Origin: Planctomycetaceae bacterium
GTDB lineage: Bacteria; Planctomycetota; Planctomycetia; Planctomycetales; Planctomycetaceae
Direction: 5' to 3'
DNA: 64,000 bases
NCBI GenBank assembly: GCA_018699955.1
Contig: JABISG010000151.1
Location: 1 to 64,000 of the forward strand
Below are positions 8,013-16,700 of this stretch, in pieces. Below the pieces are notes generated by a model. It was not told where the DNA came from. It searched no databases and saw only the letters and a program-made list of their open reading frames with translations. The translations under genes were made by a program, and so were the position numbers. Position 1 is the first letter of the stretch. Every line of letters begins with the position of its first letter.

Positions 8013-9824
8013 TCATTCTTGAAGAAGGCGTAACGCCGGAAGGGAATGCGTTTCTTGGTTGGGTTCGATGATGACGTATCGTCCACCGGATTTCATCCCT
8101 GAAATGCTCGAACGTGCTCCGTTGGGCCATGAGACTTCGCAATGAAATCGGTCGTCCGGGGTCGTCAATGCGATGATTCGACGCAAATCGTGCGCGGAAA
8201 GATAACTTCCGCCACCTTGAATCTGTTCGATTCTGGTTCCCGTGCTATCCGAAATTCTCAGTGTCGCCCCCACGGCGTCGCGATTGCCGGACGTACCGAT
8301 GAGCCTGATCGAAACTGAGCCACGGCCTGCCGCCGAAGCCGCCCGATAGTCATTTCTCAAGAGCGCCGGATGTTGATCCTGTTGGGTAACCACAATGTCC
8401 GAATCTCCGTCGTTGTCCAAATCGACTGTGGCTAGTCCGCGACCGGGATGCGGGAGTTGGAAATATGAACCGACGGCTTCGCCGAGTTGATGAAATATTC
8501 CTTCACGGTTGTGCCAGAGAATTGCGGGCTGCGCGTACTGCGCATCGCGGCCGAGTTTGTCGAGATTATTGTCGATGTGGCCGTTGGTGACGATCAGGTC
8601 TTTCCAGCCGTCGAGGTCAAAATCAACAAAGGACGTCCCCCACCCGATCCACGGCCGACTTCCATCGGCCAGTCCGGCCGACCGGCTCTGGTCCGCAAGA
8701 ATTGCCGATTGGTTATTCAGATACAGCGTGTTGTAATCCCCTTCGAAATTTGTGACGAAAAGATCCCAGTGGCCATCGCGATTGACGTCGGCTCCCGTTA
8801 CGCCCATGCCCGCCTGCGCTGCGCCGCGATAGCTGTAAGCGGCTCCCGATTGCTCAGACACGTCAAGGAATCGCCCTTGACCATCGTTGATAAACAGTGA
8901 ATTCGGGTGCAAATCGTTCCCGACATACAGGTCGATGAACCCGTCGTGATTGACATCAGCGGCCAACACGCCTTGAGCCCGAGCGGAACGCGCGCCGATC
9001 TGGGACTCGTCGGTCACGTCGCCAAATGTGCCGTCACCCAGGTTGCGAAACAGCCGGTCCATTTCAGGTTGAACGCTTCTCGGACTGCAGAAGATGCGAA
9101 CGCCGCGATCCTGGTTTCCGCAGAATCGTCGGTCTTCATAATTCCACTTCGCGTAATTGCAGACGTAGATATCGAGCAATCCGTCTGAGTCGTAATCGAG
9201 AAATGCCGCCGACGTCGCCCACTTGTCATCGTTGGCGCCGGACGATTCGCTGATGTCCTGAAACGTCCCGTCCCCCAGATTGCGATACAGCCGGTTGGCC
9301 CCAATGCATGTCACGTAGAGGTCGGGGAAACCATCGGCATCGAAATCGCCGACTGCAACGCCGGCGCTGTAACCGCTGTCGGGCAAACCGCACAGACCGG
9401 TGACATCCTCAAACTTCCACTGCCCAAGATTGCGATAGAATCGATGAACGGGCGGCCCGGAAGTTTTCCCCAGCGGAAACGGCTTTCCCGCTGCAAAGAA
9501 CAAGTCGTATCGGCCATCGAGGTCGTAATCGATTGCGCCGACACCGCTACCGTGGGCAGCGGGGAATGGTTTCTGATCGGAATTCCCACTAACGTGCCGA
9601 AAGTCAACACCGGCGGTATCTGTCATCAATGTCAAATGGATCGGACTGTACTGGTCGGATGAGTCTCCCACGTTCCGCGTGCCGATGGGATCGGCTTGTC
9701 GATTGTTGCCGGGAGTTGGGTTGTCGTCATTGTCCCGGTTCCAGACAAACAGTGCGCACGAACCAGCGACGAGACCAACAATTAAGCCACCGGCGATCAG
9801 AATTCCAGGCGTTCGAGAACGCAT
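8013..9824 (-). CDS. CRTAC1-family VCBS/FG-GAP propeller protein with ASPIC/UnbV domain
   Basis: The product is 603 residues from the ATG at 9824, with AAGG 7 bp upstream; a TTG two codons earlier is worse placed. An N-terminal hydrophobic anchor (about 8-28) is followed by blades with DYDLDGRYDLFFAAG, DFDADGFPDLYVTC and DVNHDGFIDLYVGN motifs, then a C-terminal ASPIC/UnbV domain (VGATLRISDS, QGGGSYLSAHD, EVSWPNGARSS). It should be an exported calcium-binding propeller. It is paralogous to 1946-3799 but has a different anchor (transmembrane rather than lipobox). It lies 34 bp after the TPR gene and 24 bp before the EF-hand gene, so it is likely co-transcribed with both. Confidence 0.9.
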   Translation of the reverse strand: MRSRTPGILIAGGLIVGLVAGSCALFVWNRDNDDNPTPGNNRQADPIGTRNVGDSSDQYSPIHLTLMTDTAGVDFRHVSGNSDQKPFPAAHGSGVGAIDYDLDGRYDLFFAAGKPFPLGKTSGPPVHRFYRNLGQWKFEDVTGLCGLPDSGYSAGVAVGDFDADGFPDLYVTCIGANRLYRNLGDGTFQDISESSGANDDKWATSAAFLDYDSDGLLDIYVCNYAKWNYEDRRFCGNQDRGVRIFCSPRSVQPEMDRLFRNLGDGTFGDVTDESQIGARSARAQGVLAADVNHDGFIDLYVGNDLHPNSLFINDGQGRFLDVSEQSGAAYSYRGAAQAGMGVTGADVNRDGHWDLFVTNFEGDYNTLYLNNQSAILADQSRSAGLADGSRPWIGWGTSFVDFDLDGWKDLIVTNGHIDNNLDKLGRDAQYAQPAILWHNREGIFHQLGEAVGSYFQLPHPGRGLATVDLDNDGDSDIVVTQQDQHPALLRNDYRAASAAGRGSVSIRLIGTSGNRDAVGATLRISDSTGTRIEQIQGGGSYLSAHDLRRIIALTTPDDRFHCEVSWPNGARSSISGMKSGGRYVIIEPNQETHSLPALRLLQE

Positions 9825-9858
9825 GCGCAACCTTTATTTCACGGCGAAAGGGCGACTG

Positions 9859-11148
9859 TCAAAACTGATCGATTGGCAAACGATCTAACGAAGGTGGGTT
9901 GCCGCGTGTGCGAATAGCAGCCGCGAGGTCCTGCAACAACGGGATTGTCGGTTCGTCTTCTAACAGGCTGGTGACGAGCAATGCCGCTTCGCTCCAGTTT
10001 TCCGCCGTGGCAAATCGGTGCGCGCGAATGTACTGCGACCAGAACGAGTTCGGCGCCTCAATAAGACTGTGTTCGATTGCCGCGCTGCGATCCTCTCTGA
10101 ACCGCAACTCCTTCACTTGTTGCCGCCAATGTGAACTGAGCTTTTCGTCCTTCAACAGCGAATAGGTGCGTTGCAGAATGTAAGCGGTGCTGCTGTGTTC
10201 CACATTGCCCTCAATCAGCGGAGAAAGCCAGTCCAGGGCCTCTTTGGGGGCCGATTGTTGTAAGGCGGCATTGGCCAGTTCTTCGCGAGATTCGCGATTC
10301 AGACGATCTAAGGAAATGGCCTGTTTCCATGCAGCAACGGCTTCGGGTTTTCGATTAAGCTGTATGCACGCCTTCCCGATCATGGCGAAGGTTTCCGCGT
10401 GCGGTCGCGTTTTTACACTCCACTTGAGCACTGAAACAGCCTCTTCAGGTTGCCCACCATCCAACAAGGCCGAACCGTACATTGCCGTGAATTCCCCCGG
10501 AGTAACCTGAAGCCCTTTCGCATCCGGGTGGATTTCGAGAACCCGCTTCCAGGATTCGATGGTCAGACGGGCGTTGTTCTGGGTCTCATGAATCTTGCCG
10601 ATGAGAACATTACCGCGGCCTTCGCTTCCGGAAATCGCAGCCAGACGATGGGCGCTTTCGAGCGCTTCGTCGCCACGCCCGAGCTTTATTCGGCAGACTG
10701 TCAGTTCATGTAGGGCGTCCTTTTCGTCACCGATTAATTCGAGTAGCACCTGAAGCACACCTTCGGCGGCCGACCATTGCTCCAAATGCAATAACGCATC
10801 GGCGAAGGCGCGGTACGCATGGGCATTGTCCGGCCCCACTTGCTCGAAGATTTGCACGGCCTCTTGCCATCGCCCCAATCCGGTCAATGCACGCGCCCGC
10901 AAAATAATCAGTCGGGTGCTGCTTCCTTGCACGCGGCGGTACGCGTTGATTGATGTCAAGGCACGGCCGAATTCTTCGTTCTGGAGATGCGACTCGATTG
11001 CTGCAAACGGCCGATCGTCCCACCAGAGTACGCCGCCGATCACACTCGCAATGAATCCTAATGCGATGAGAAACAGCACCAGTGACCGCAAGCGCGACCG
11101 GCGGTCGCGCGGAACGGATTGTACTGCTGGTTTTGCACACATATCCAT
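9859..11148 (-). CDS. membrane-anchored TPR protein, first gene of the cluster
   Basis: The product is 429 residues. A short basic cytoplasmic tail and one transmembrane helix (about 24-46) precede a periplasmic TPR superhelix, with clear repeats such as EQWSAAEGVLQVLLELIGDE and LNRKPEAVAAWKQAISLDR. It is the first gene of the minus-strand run. Size, topology and cluster position match the TPR protein at 611-1909. It likely organises partners in the envelope; no catalytic motif is present. Confidence 0.82.
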   Translation of the reverse strand: MDMCAKPAVQSVPRDRRSRLRSLVLFLIALGFIASVIGGVLWWDDRPFAAIESHLQNEEFGRALTSINAYRRVQGSSTRLIILRARALTGLGRWQEAVQIFEQVGPDNAHAYRAFADALLHLEQWSAAEGVLQVLLELIGDEKDALHELTVCRIKLGRGDEALESAHRLAAISGSEGRGNVLIGKIHETQNNARLTIESWKRVLEIHPDAKGLQVTPGEFTAMYGSALLDGGQPEEAVSVLKWSVKTRPHAETFAMIGKACIQLNRKPEAVAAWKQAISLDRLNRESREELANAALQQSAPKEALDWLSPLIEGNVEHSSTAYILQRTYSLLKDEKLSSHWRQQVKELRFREDRSAAIEHSLIEAPNSFWSQYIRAHRFATAENWSEAALLVTSLLEDEPTIPLLQDLAAAIRTRGNPPSLDRLPIDQF

Positions 11149-11391
11149 GCTCGCCTGTCTCGCGCGGGTTCAAAAGAACCTCTGTAAAATACTCGCATTC
11201 AAGCCAAACACAAATCTATCCCGTTGTCTCGCAGGTCGTCAAGAAGGTATTCTGTTGAAGTTCGTTTCATCGAGGCGCGATTATCCCGAGGGGAATCACG
11301 TCAGACCGCGATGACCGCACAAGAATCAGTCAAGTCGGACGGCATTCAGGCCGTCTTGCGGTGGTCTGATTTCAGCAATCAGCCCGGTTGC
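11149..11391. other. non-coding stretch between TPR gene and integrase remnant
   Basis: No supported gene was found. Short open frames on both strands have no recognisable content. A small GACGGC/GCCGTC dyad lies at 11338-11355. The region must hold the promoter for the minus-strand cluster that begins at 11148 and probably also decayed element sequence. Confidence 0.4.
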
Positions 11392-11745
11392 CTACCGCAA
11401 CGCTCTGGAGTTTCGTGCGCGACGGCATCGACTTGGGGACGGCACCTCCGGACCACAATTCGAAGGCGCTGAACAAGTTACCGTAGTCAGGCGGTTCTCT
11501 GGAAGGACTCTCACGTTGCCATTCATGGCAAACCACTCGGCGATCAGGTCATCATGCCGGTCCCAGGGTTCTGGAGTCCCGTAGACGCCCCAACAGTGGT
11601 CTTTGTCATCAATGCGGACGCGAGCTTGTCCACCTGGCTTGAGCACGCTGTAAGCGGGTTCTCGCCTGGCTGCCATCGCGGCTCCCCGCTTAGGGTAGAC
11701 TGTGAAACAGACCGATTCTGGTTTCACGCCGCGCTGCCAGTTCAA
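11392..11745 (-). pseudogene. N-terminal remnant of a planctomycete tyrosine recombinase/integrase
   Basis: The frame gives 117 residues. From the second Met (11676), the run REPAYSVLKPGGQARVRIDD, then a GxYGTPE.WDRHDDLIAEW segment, resembles the start of integrases common in planctomycetes (a short SAM-like N-terminus before the core-binding domain). After about residue 85 the sequence loses similarity. No catalytic domain (R..HxxR..Y) is present in any nearby frame down to 11149. It lies 87 bp past the 3' end of tRNA-Gln, the usual attachment position for such elements. This is probably the decayed end of an integrated element; the family match is from memory. Confidence 0.55.
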
Positions 11746-11832
11746 TGGGGTGGTACGGTTGTGGTAGTTACCGTCATCCCAATCGATTGGCAGGTCGTCA
11801 CACGATGTGACTCAGCAAGAGTTTTGTCGAGT

Positions 11833-11902
11833 TACCCGACCAAGATTCGAACTTGGACTAACAGAATCAAAATCTGTTGTGCTGCCATTACACTATCGGG
11901 CA
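11833..11902 (-). tRNA. tRNA-Gln (anticodon UUG)
   Basis: The 70-nt cloverleaf on the minus strand starts TGCCCGATAGTG. The acceptor TGCCCGA pairs with TCGGGTA (one G-U pair), the D arm is GTGTAATGGCAGCAC, the anticodon arm is ACAGA-TTTTGAT-TCTGT with anticodon TTG, and the T arm is CCAAG-TTCGAAT-CTTGG. CCA is not encoded. The integrase remnant lies just beyond its 3' end. Confidence 0.93.
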
Positions 11903-12185
11903 AAAATGAACTTACTGCCGAATTCTAGCAGGAGCCGATATAAGAGCAAGGCGACTCGGCCGGAACTTCAGACGCAGCGACACAGATTCGAGACCGTTGC
12001 CGGTGTTTCGCGGGATCATGTCGCCATTGGTGAGGCCACGGGAGACATGGATGGCCGATGATCATCGCGTTCCAATCGATGGCCAGCTCCAATGTCAAAG
12101 CGAACGCAATGAAAGTGGCGTTTCATTTTGTCAGCGACTCGCTTAGGCTGATGGCTCAACGGGAGTCAACTTTGGAAAGGGAATC
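11903..12185. other. intergenic region upstream of the sigma factor
   Basis: No gene was found. It contains the promoter regions for tRNA-Gln (minus) and the sigma-factor gene (plus), but I could not assign a confident -35/-10 pair to either. Confidence 0.3.
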
Positions 12186-12791
12186 GTGAGTTTTCCAGAA
12201 ACTCGACGAACTTTCATACAACGCCGGGCCACTCTTGGAGACGAGGGTGACTGGCGCCGCTTTATGGATGAGTACTGGTCTCCTGTCTGTCGATTCGCAA
12301 CTCGTTCGGGACGACTGAAACCGGATGAAACGGAAGACGTTGCATCGGTTGCTTTCGCTGGAATCATTCAGAGCAACTTGCTGATGCGGTGGATCGATAA
12401 CCCCTCGGCTAAGTTACGAACCTTGCTTTGTACGGTCGTTCGTAATGTGCTCTCGAATCAGGCACGCATCGATTCGGGCCGGTCGTCGTTACTCGAGCGC
12501 GACCGCCATTTGCTTCCAGAGGTCGCTTCGATTCACTTCGATGAAACGGCGTCTATTGCTCCCGAGGAATTGTCTGAGTTCTATTCGGTGTGGGTGGACG
12601 AGTTGCTGCAGGAAGTGATTGACCGGTTGCTGGATGACTACTTGAAATCGGCGCGCGGCGATTACTTTCGGGTATTGTACGGTCGTATTTGCGAGCAGAT
12701 GACAAGTTCGGTGATTGCCGATCATCTCGGTGTGAAATTTGCCATCAGTTTGCGAATTGGATACTGTAATTTCGTGACCCTAGGTGGATGA
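12186..12791 (+). pseudogene. ECF sigma factor truncated in region 4
   Basis: The open frame is 201 residues from a GTG with AAGGG 5 bp upstream. Residues 1-175 match planctomycete ECF sigma factors that open with FPETR: region 2 (WRRFMDEYWSPVCRFATRSG, DETEDVASVAF) and the start of region 4 (SSVIADHLGVK). The helix-turn-helix recognition helix that should follow is replaced by an unrelated tail. These sigma factors are normally followed by a Ser/Thr kinase or similar partner gene, which is missing; a DUF2237 gene starts 6 bp later. The likeliest reading is a deletion that removed the 3' end and the partner. The shortened protein would be a poor promoter -35 binder. Confidence 0.7.
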
Positions 12792-12797
12792 CATCAG

Positions 12798-13184
12798 ATG
12801 ATTGCAAGAGTCGATCCCAACGAATCGCTCAATGTTCTGGGCGGTCCGCTTCAGACGTGTAGCACCAATCCAATGACCGGGTTTCTTCGCGACGGTTGTT
12901 GCAACACCAACGATCAGGATCAGGGTTCGCACACCGTTTGTGTGGAAATGACGGCTGAGTTTCTTGAGTTCTCCAAACTCGCCGGCAACGACCTTTCAAC
13001 CCCCATACCCGAATACGGTTTCCCCGGTCTCGAACCCGGTGATCGCTGGTGTCTTTGCGCGGCGCGCTGGCAGCAGGCTTTCGAAAACAACAGGGCTCCG
13101 CGCGTCGTTCTTGAATCGACACACCAACGCGCTCTGGAAATCGTCTCGCTGGAAGCGGTGCGCGAGTTCGCGGTCGATCCATAA
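12798..13184 (+). CDS. DUF2237 family protein
   Basis: The product is 128 residues and spans the whole DUF2237 family: NVLGGPLQTCSTNPMTGFLR, then DGCCNT, SHTVCVEMTAEFLEFSK, AGNDLSTPIPEYGFPGLEPG and DRWCLCAARWQQAFE. The conserved cysteines suggest metal or redox chemistry, but no function is established to my knowledge. It starts 6 bp after the truncated sigma factor, so its original promoter may have been lost or it may use read-through. Confidence 0.92.
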   Translation: MIARVDPNESLNVLGGPLQTCSTNPMTGFLRDGCCNTNDQDQGSHTVCVEMTAEFLEFSKLAGNDLSTPIPEYGFPGLEPGDRWCLCAARWQQAFENNRAPRVVLESTHQRALEIVSLEAVREFAVDP

Positions 13185-13227
13185 GCTGCCTGCCGAAAGA
13201 CACTCACGGCAGACGTGTCCTGGGGAT

Positions 13228-13539
13228 TCACTCAGAATTCGCCAGTTCAACAAGCCAGCGATCGAATACGAATGGACCAAAGGGCAAGACGGCAGCGATA
13301 AGACCTACTGCAGCAAGTTTCTTGGAGATCGGCACGCGCCAGATGGCGAGCAGAAATGCAATGGCCAGGCAGACGAACAACAGGCCATGAAGCGAGCCGA
13401 CAATCTTCACAGCCACCGGCATGTCCGCGAGATATTTCAGCGGCATGGCAATGCCGAACAGCAACAGCGTCGATGTCCCTTCAACAACGCTGAGCAATCG
13501 CAGACGGCTCAAGAATTGCGAGTCAATATTCGCTGTCAT
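13228..13539 (-). CDS. DUF3817 small integral membrane protein
   Basis: The product is 103 residues with about three transmembrane helices. It carries the family features LRLLSVVEGTSTLLLFG..MPLKY near the N-terminus and KIVGSLHGLLFV in the middle. DUF3817 proteins lie in the inner membrane and have no assigned activity. It converges with the DUF2237 gene (43-bp gap) and lies 59 bp after msrB on the same strand. Confidence 0.85.
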   Translation of the reverse strand: MTANIDSQFLSRLRLLSVVEGTSTLLLFGIAMPLKYLADMPVAVKIVGSLHGLLFVCLAIAFLLAIWRVPISKKLAAVGLIAAVLPFGPFVFDRWLVELANSE

Positions 13540-13598
13540 GTCGTCTTGTCTGTCATTGGCAAATTGGGGGTGCGAATCGCGGGACCTCTTCCCTGCGC

Positions 13599-14009
13599 TT
13601 ACGATTCAGACCCGATTACCGCGGGGAGATCCTGACCCTTTTCGACAAACCGTATCGACAGCGAATTGACACAATGCCGAGTATTCTTCGGCGTCGATCC
13701 TTCTCCAAGAAAGACGTGGCCCAGGTGTCCGTCGCAGTTCTTGCAGAGGATCTCCGTGCGTCGGCCGTCGGCATCGGTTTGACGAGTGACCGATGCCGGC
13801 AGCTCGTCATCAAAGCTGGGCCAACCACATCCACTGTCGAACTTATCGTCCGAACGATATAACGCCGCGTTGCAACGCCGACAAATGAAAGTGCCTTCGG
13901 CTTTCCAGTCGTTGTATTCGCCAGTGAAGGGACGCTCCGTTCCCTTATCGACGATGATGTGTGTCTCTTCGTCGTTGAGTGAGTTGTATTCGCCTTGCGG
14001 TTGGCTCAT
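13599..14009 (-). CDS. msrB: peptide-methionine (R)-S-oxide reductase MsrB
   Basis: The product is 136 residues, usual for MsrB. It reduces methionine-R-sulfoxide in proteins in the cytosol; no signal peptide is present. The structural zinc site is visible as two CxxC pairs (Cys43/46 and Cys89/92), the recycling cysteine as SGCGWPS (Cys61), and the catalytic cysteine in RHCVNSLSIRF (Cys113). It lies 59 bp before the DUF3817 gene and could share its transcript. Confidence 0.96.
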   Translation of the reverse strand: MSQPQGEYNSLNDEETHIIVDKGTERPFTGEYNDWKAEGTFICRRCNAALYRSDDKFDSGCGWPSFDDELPASVTRQTDADGRRTEILCKNCDGHLGHVFLGEGSTPKNTRHCVNSLSIRFVEKGQDLPAVIGSES

Positions 14010-14138
14010 ATCGTTTCCTTTTTTGCCGACCGCCTGCGAGACGAGTAGGACCGGTGGTGTGTAGGGCCGCGCTGTGCCGGCCGCAATGTATTTGACGTCG
14101 CTCGTTGATCGGCGTCCGGGACAGCAGGTACTACGTCA

Positions 14139-14867
14139 CTAATGAATTCTGTACTTCCCAAGAAGCGATTCTCGATTGTTCATCCGCGCGCCGTCAATGG
14201 TGAAGAAGTTCTTGAGTTCGTCAAATGGTACTGTCTCACTGATGAACCATACTTCCCCATCGGCGAATCCAATATGGGCACCACCACGGTGTTTGCTCGA
14301 TATCCCAATCTCTTCTGCGGAGTTAATCGTATTGGGGATCGAGCGAATATCAAAGTTGCCAGGGGCCATCCAATGCGTTTGGGAATTAAACACCTCTACG
14401 ATGATTATAGTTTCTTCATTGACCTCTTCCCAATTCGACGCGGCCGCTTCGTCGAATGCAGTTCCCGGTCCCGTGATGGCGAACACACACGTGTGATTCT
14501 CACCATCGTAGCAAAACTCAGTGGGTCCCGACTCCTCGCGAAACTCCTGATTCGACGGATCGTCCCATGCAACATTAACGCGGCTGAGCCCCGGTGGTGA
14601 TTCGTTGCTTCCGGAGTTGGCTAAGAGGAGATGTTGTTCCAAACGCCAACTGTAGACGTCTTTCCCCATCGCGTTCCGATTCGTCGCGCGCGGCGCGGCG
14701 TGCGGCTCCATCGTCAAGGCCCATACGCAGCTCTTAAAGGCGTTTCTCCGCGCACTAAGAGCAGCGGTGTCTCTCGCGCGTTGCAGTCCGTATGACGACG
14801 CGATCACTGCTAGAGCCCCCCAGGCGACCGAAATGACTCGAGTTCGCTTTGGCATGGTGGTTTCCAT
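14139..14867 (-). CDS. DUF1559-like protein lacking the prepilin N-terminus
   Basis: The product is 242 residues, shorter than usual for DUF1559 (about 300-350). The C-terminus carries the H..DG family signature (HRGGAHIGFADGEVWFISE) and a DELKNFFTIDG ending. The N-terminus instead is a simple hydrophobic segment (about 9-26) with no GFTLIE motif. It cannot be processed as a pilin and should stay membrane-anchored. It may have arisen by loss of the 5' end of a full DUF1559 gene. It stands alone on the minus strand. Confidence 0.65.
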   Translation of the reverse strand: METTMPKRTRVISVAWGALAVIASSYGLQRARDTAALSARRNAFKSCVWALTMEPHAAPRATNRNAMGKDVYSWRLEQHLLLANSGSNESPPGLSRVNVAWDDPSNQEFREESGPTEFCYDGENHTCVFAITGPGTAFDEAAASNWEEVNEETIIIVEVFNSQTHWMAPGNFDIRSIPNTINSAEEIGISSKHRGGAHIGFADGEVWFISETVPFDELKNFFTIDGARMNNRESLLGKYRIH

Positions 14868-14978
14868 CCGAGGCAGTCAACCGTTGGGACTTACCGCAAC
14901 GTTTGGCCAACCTCACTACCTAAACCGCGCGACGCACGCTCCGTGGTGCGTAGAGCCTGTGGCGGCCTGTTCCGATGG

Positions 14979-16382
14979 CTACCCGAACAAATCCATGATC
15001 GGCTTCCCTGTCGTCAGCGAGCGTGAGATGCCGCTGGCGTCCAGGGGGTCGTTGATGGGAATGTCGAGGGCGTGGTAGACGGTGGCTGCCAGTTCCTCGG
15101 GGCGAACGGGGTTGTTGGTGACGTACTCGCCGCGTTTGTTGGTTTTGCCGTACACCTGACCTCCGGCGATGCCGGCTCCCGCCAGGATTGAGGAGAAACA
15201 CTTTGGCCAGTGCTGGCGTCCCGGAGGACTTTGCTTCATGAGGTACGGCGTGCGGCCGAACTCGCCGGTGACAACAACCAGTGTATCTTCCAGCTTACCG
15301 CTTTCTTTGAGATCGGAAAGCAATGCGGACACCGCCTGATCCAGTCGGGGCAAACAGAATCCCATTCCGAAAGAGCCGTTGCCGAAGGCATTTCCCATGC
15401 CCATGTTTCCGCCGTGCATGTCCCAACTGCTGCTTGGTGGGCCTTGCTTGTCATACTCGGCCTGGCCTGCCCATCCGTTGACAGTGACAAAGCGGACGCC
15501 CGATTCCACCATGCGACGCGCGAGCAGCAGGTTCTGCCCGAGTGGATGCATTCCATAGCGTTCGCGGACTTTGACGGGCTCCTTCTTCATATCAAATGCT
15601 GCCCGGCCTTCCTTTCGCGTCAAACCTTCGTAGGTCTTCTCACGCAGGTCCGACCAGTCTTTGACCTGTTGGTCTTTATCCAGCTTGGTGGATTCCAAGC
15701 TGGCAAGCAGTTCCTTGCGATACTCGAATCGTTTCTCGTCGTAGGGGTCGTAAAGCCGCGGCGGCTTGAAGTTGTCCATCGCCGGATGGTTGGTGGCCGA
15801 GCCGACAAACACGGGGGCATAGGCCGAGCCAAGGTAGCCACCGATGCCAATGTTGGGCGCACAAAAGACGGGTGGTCCCACGCATTTGATGAGCCACGCA
15901 TTGGAAACAAAATTGCGTGTACTGGGTTTGTGCTTGGCAACGAATGAGCCGAGGTACGGGTGTTCGTTCGGCTTGCCCTGCTGCACCCGTTTCTCCGATT
16001 GGCCGCTGAGCAGATTGTGCATCGCGTCGAAGTGGTTGCTGATCGCGCCCGGATGCGACATGGAATTGATGAGCGTGAATTCGTCGGTCAATTTGGCCAG
16101 ATTCGTGTGCATCTCGTTGATGCGCATGCCCGGGACCTTGGTGTCGATGGGTTGGTACGGCCCGCGATAATCCGACGGCGCTTCGGGCTTCATGTCCCAA
16201 GTGTCAACGTGACTCGGTCCACCACAAAGCAGGATGAAGATGCAGGATTTGTCCGAGGCGACGGCGTTGCCCGACTCATCAACCTTGTCGGCGCCCATGA
16301 CCGATCCCGGCATGCCGAGACTCATCGTTCCCAGCCCGCTGGCGATCATGGCCTGGCGGCGGTTCAATTGGAGGTCGTTCAT
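14979..16382 (-). CDS. DUF1501 Tat-exported protein
   Basis: The product is 467 residues. The N-terminus has a Tat-like motif (NRRQAMIASGLG) and cleavable hydrophobic run. The body shows the DUF1501 landmarks LCGGPSHVDTWDMKPEAPSD, VVVTGEFGRTP, and the late KTNKRGEYVTNNPVRPEELA segment. The family belongs to the alkaline phosphatase/sulfatase-like fold and is periplasmic; substrates are unknown. DUF1501 genes normally sit beside a DUF1549/DUF1553 cytochrome gene, which is absent here. The stop codon is TAG. Confidence 0.92.
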   Translation of the reverse strand: MNDLQLNRRQAMIASGLGTMSLGMPGSVMGADKVDESGNAVASDKSCIFILLCGGPSHVDTWDMKPEAPSDYRGPYQPIDTKVPGMRINEMHTNLAKLTDEFTLINSMSHPGAISNHFDAMHNLLSGQSEKRVQQGKPNEHPYLGSFVAKHKPSTRNFVSNAWLIKCVGPPVFCAPNIGIGGYLGSAYAPVFVGSATNHPAMDNFKPPRLYDPYDEKRFEYRKELLASLESTKLDKDQQVKDWSDLREKTYEGLTRKEGRAAFDMKKEPVKVRERYGMHPLGQNLLLARRMVESGVRFVTVNGWAGQAEYDKQGPPSSSWDMHGGNMGMGNAFGNGSFGMGFCLPRLDQAVSALLSDLKESGKLEDTLVVVTGEFGRTPYLMKQSPPGRQHWPKCFSSILAGAGIAGGQVYGKTNKRGEYVTNNPVRPEELAATVYHALDIPINDPLDASGISRSLTTGKPIMDLFG

Positions 16383-16700
16383 TCAAAAGTTCCCATGTCC
16401 AAATTGACGACTTGAGCGAATTTTTATTTGCCAGACGGCCGGCCGAATGGGTTAGTCTCTTACTGATTCTCGGCGATTCCCCTCGCCGACTCCAGAATTC
16501 ATCACATAAAGGATATCACATCTGTCACTCGGCCGCACCCTAAGAAGCCGCCGGTCCACTTTGAACATGGAAAGGGAGGCAGCGACCGAACTGGACGCGG
16601 TTTCGGTAGTAACAACTCGTTGTCAGCAGCATGGGGATGTGTTACCGTGCAGGACGCTGCGACCTACGTTTCTCGCATTCTCGGGTTTTGGAACTTCCAG
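16383..16700. other. divergent intergenic region
   Basis: This 318-bp stretch separates the divergent DUF1501 and cytochrome genes. The plus-strand cytochrome frame stays open upstream to about 16620, but no good ribosome site supports a longer protein. No RNA gene or repeat was recognised. It should hold both promoters. Confidence 0.4.
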
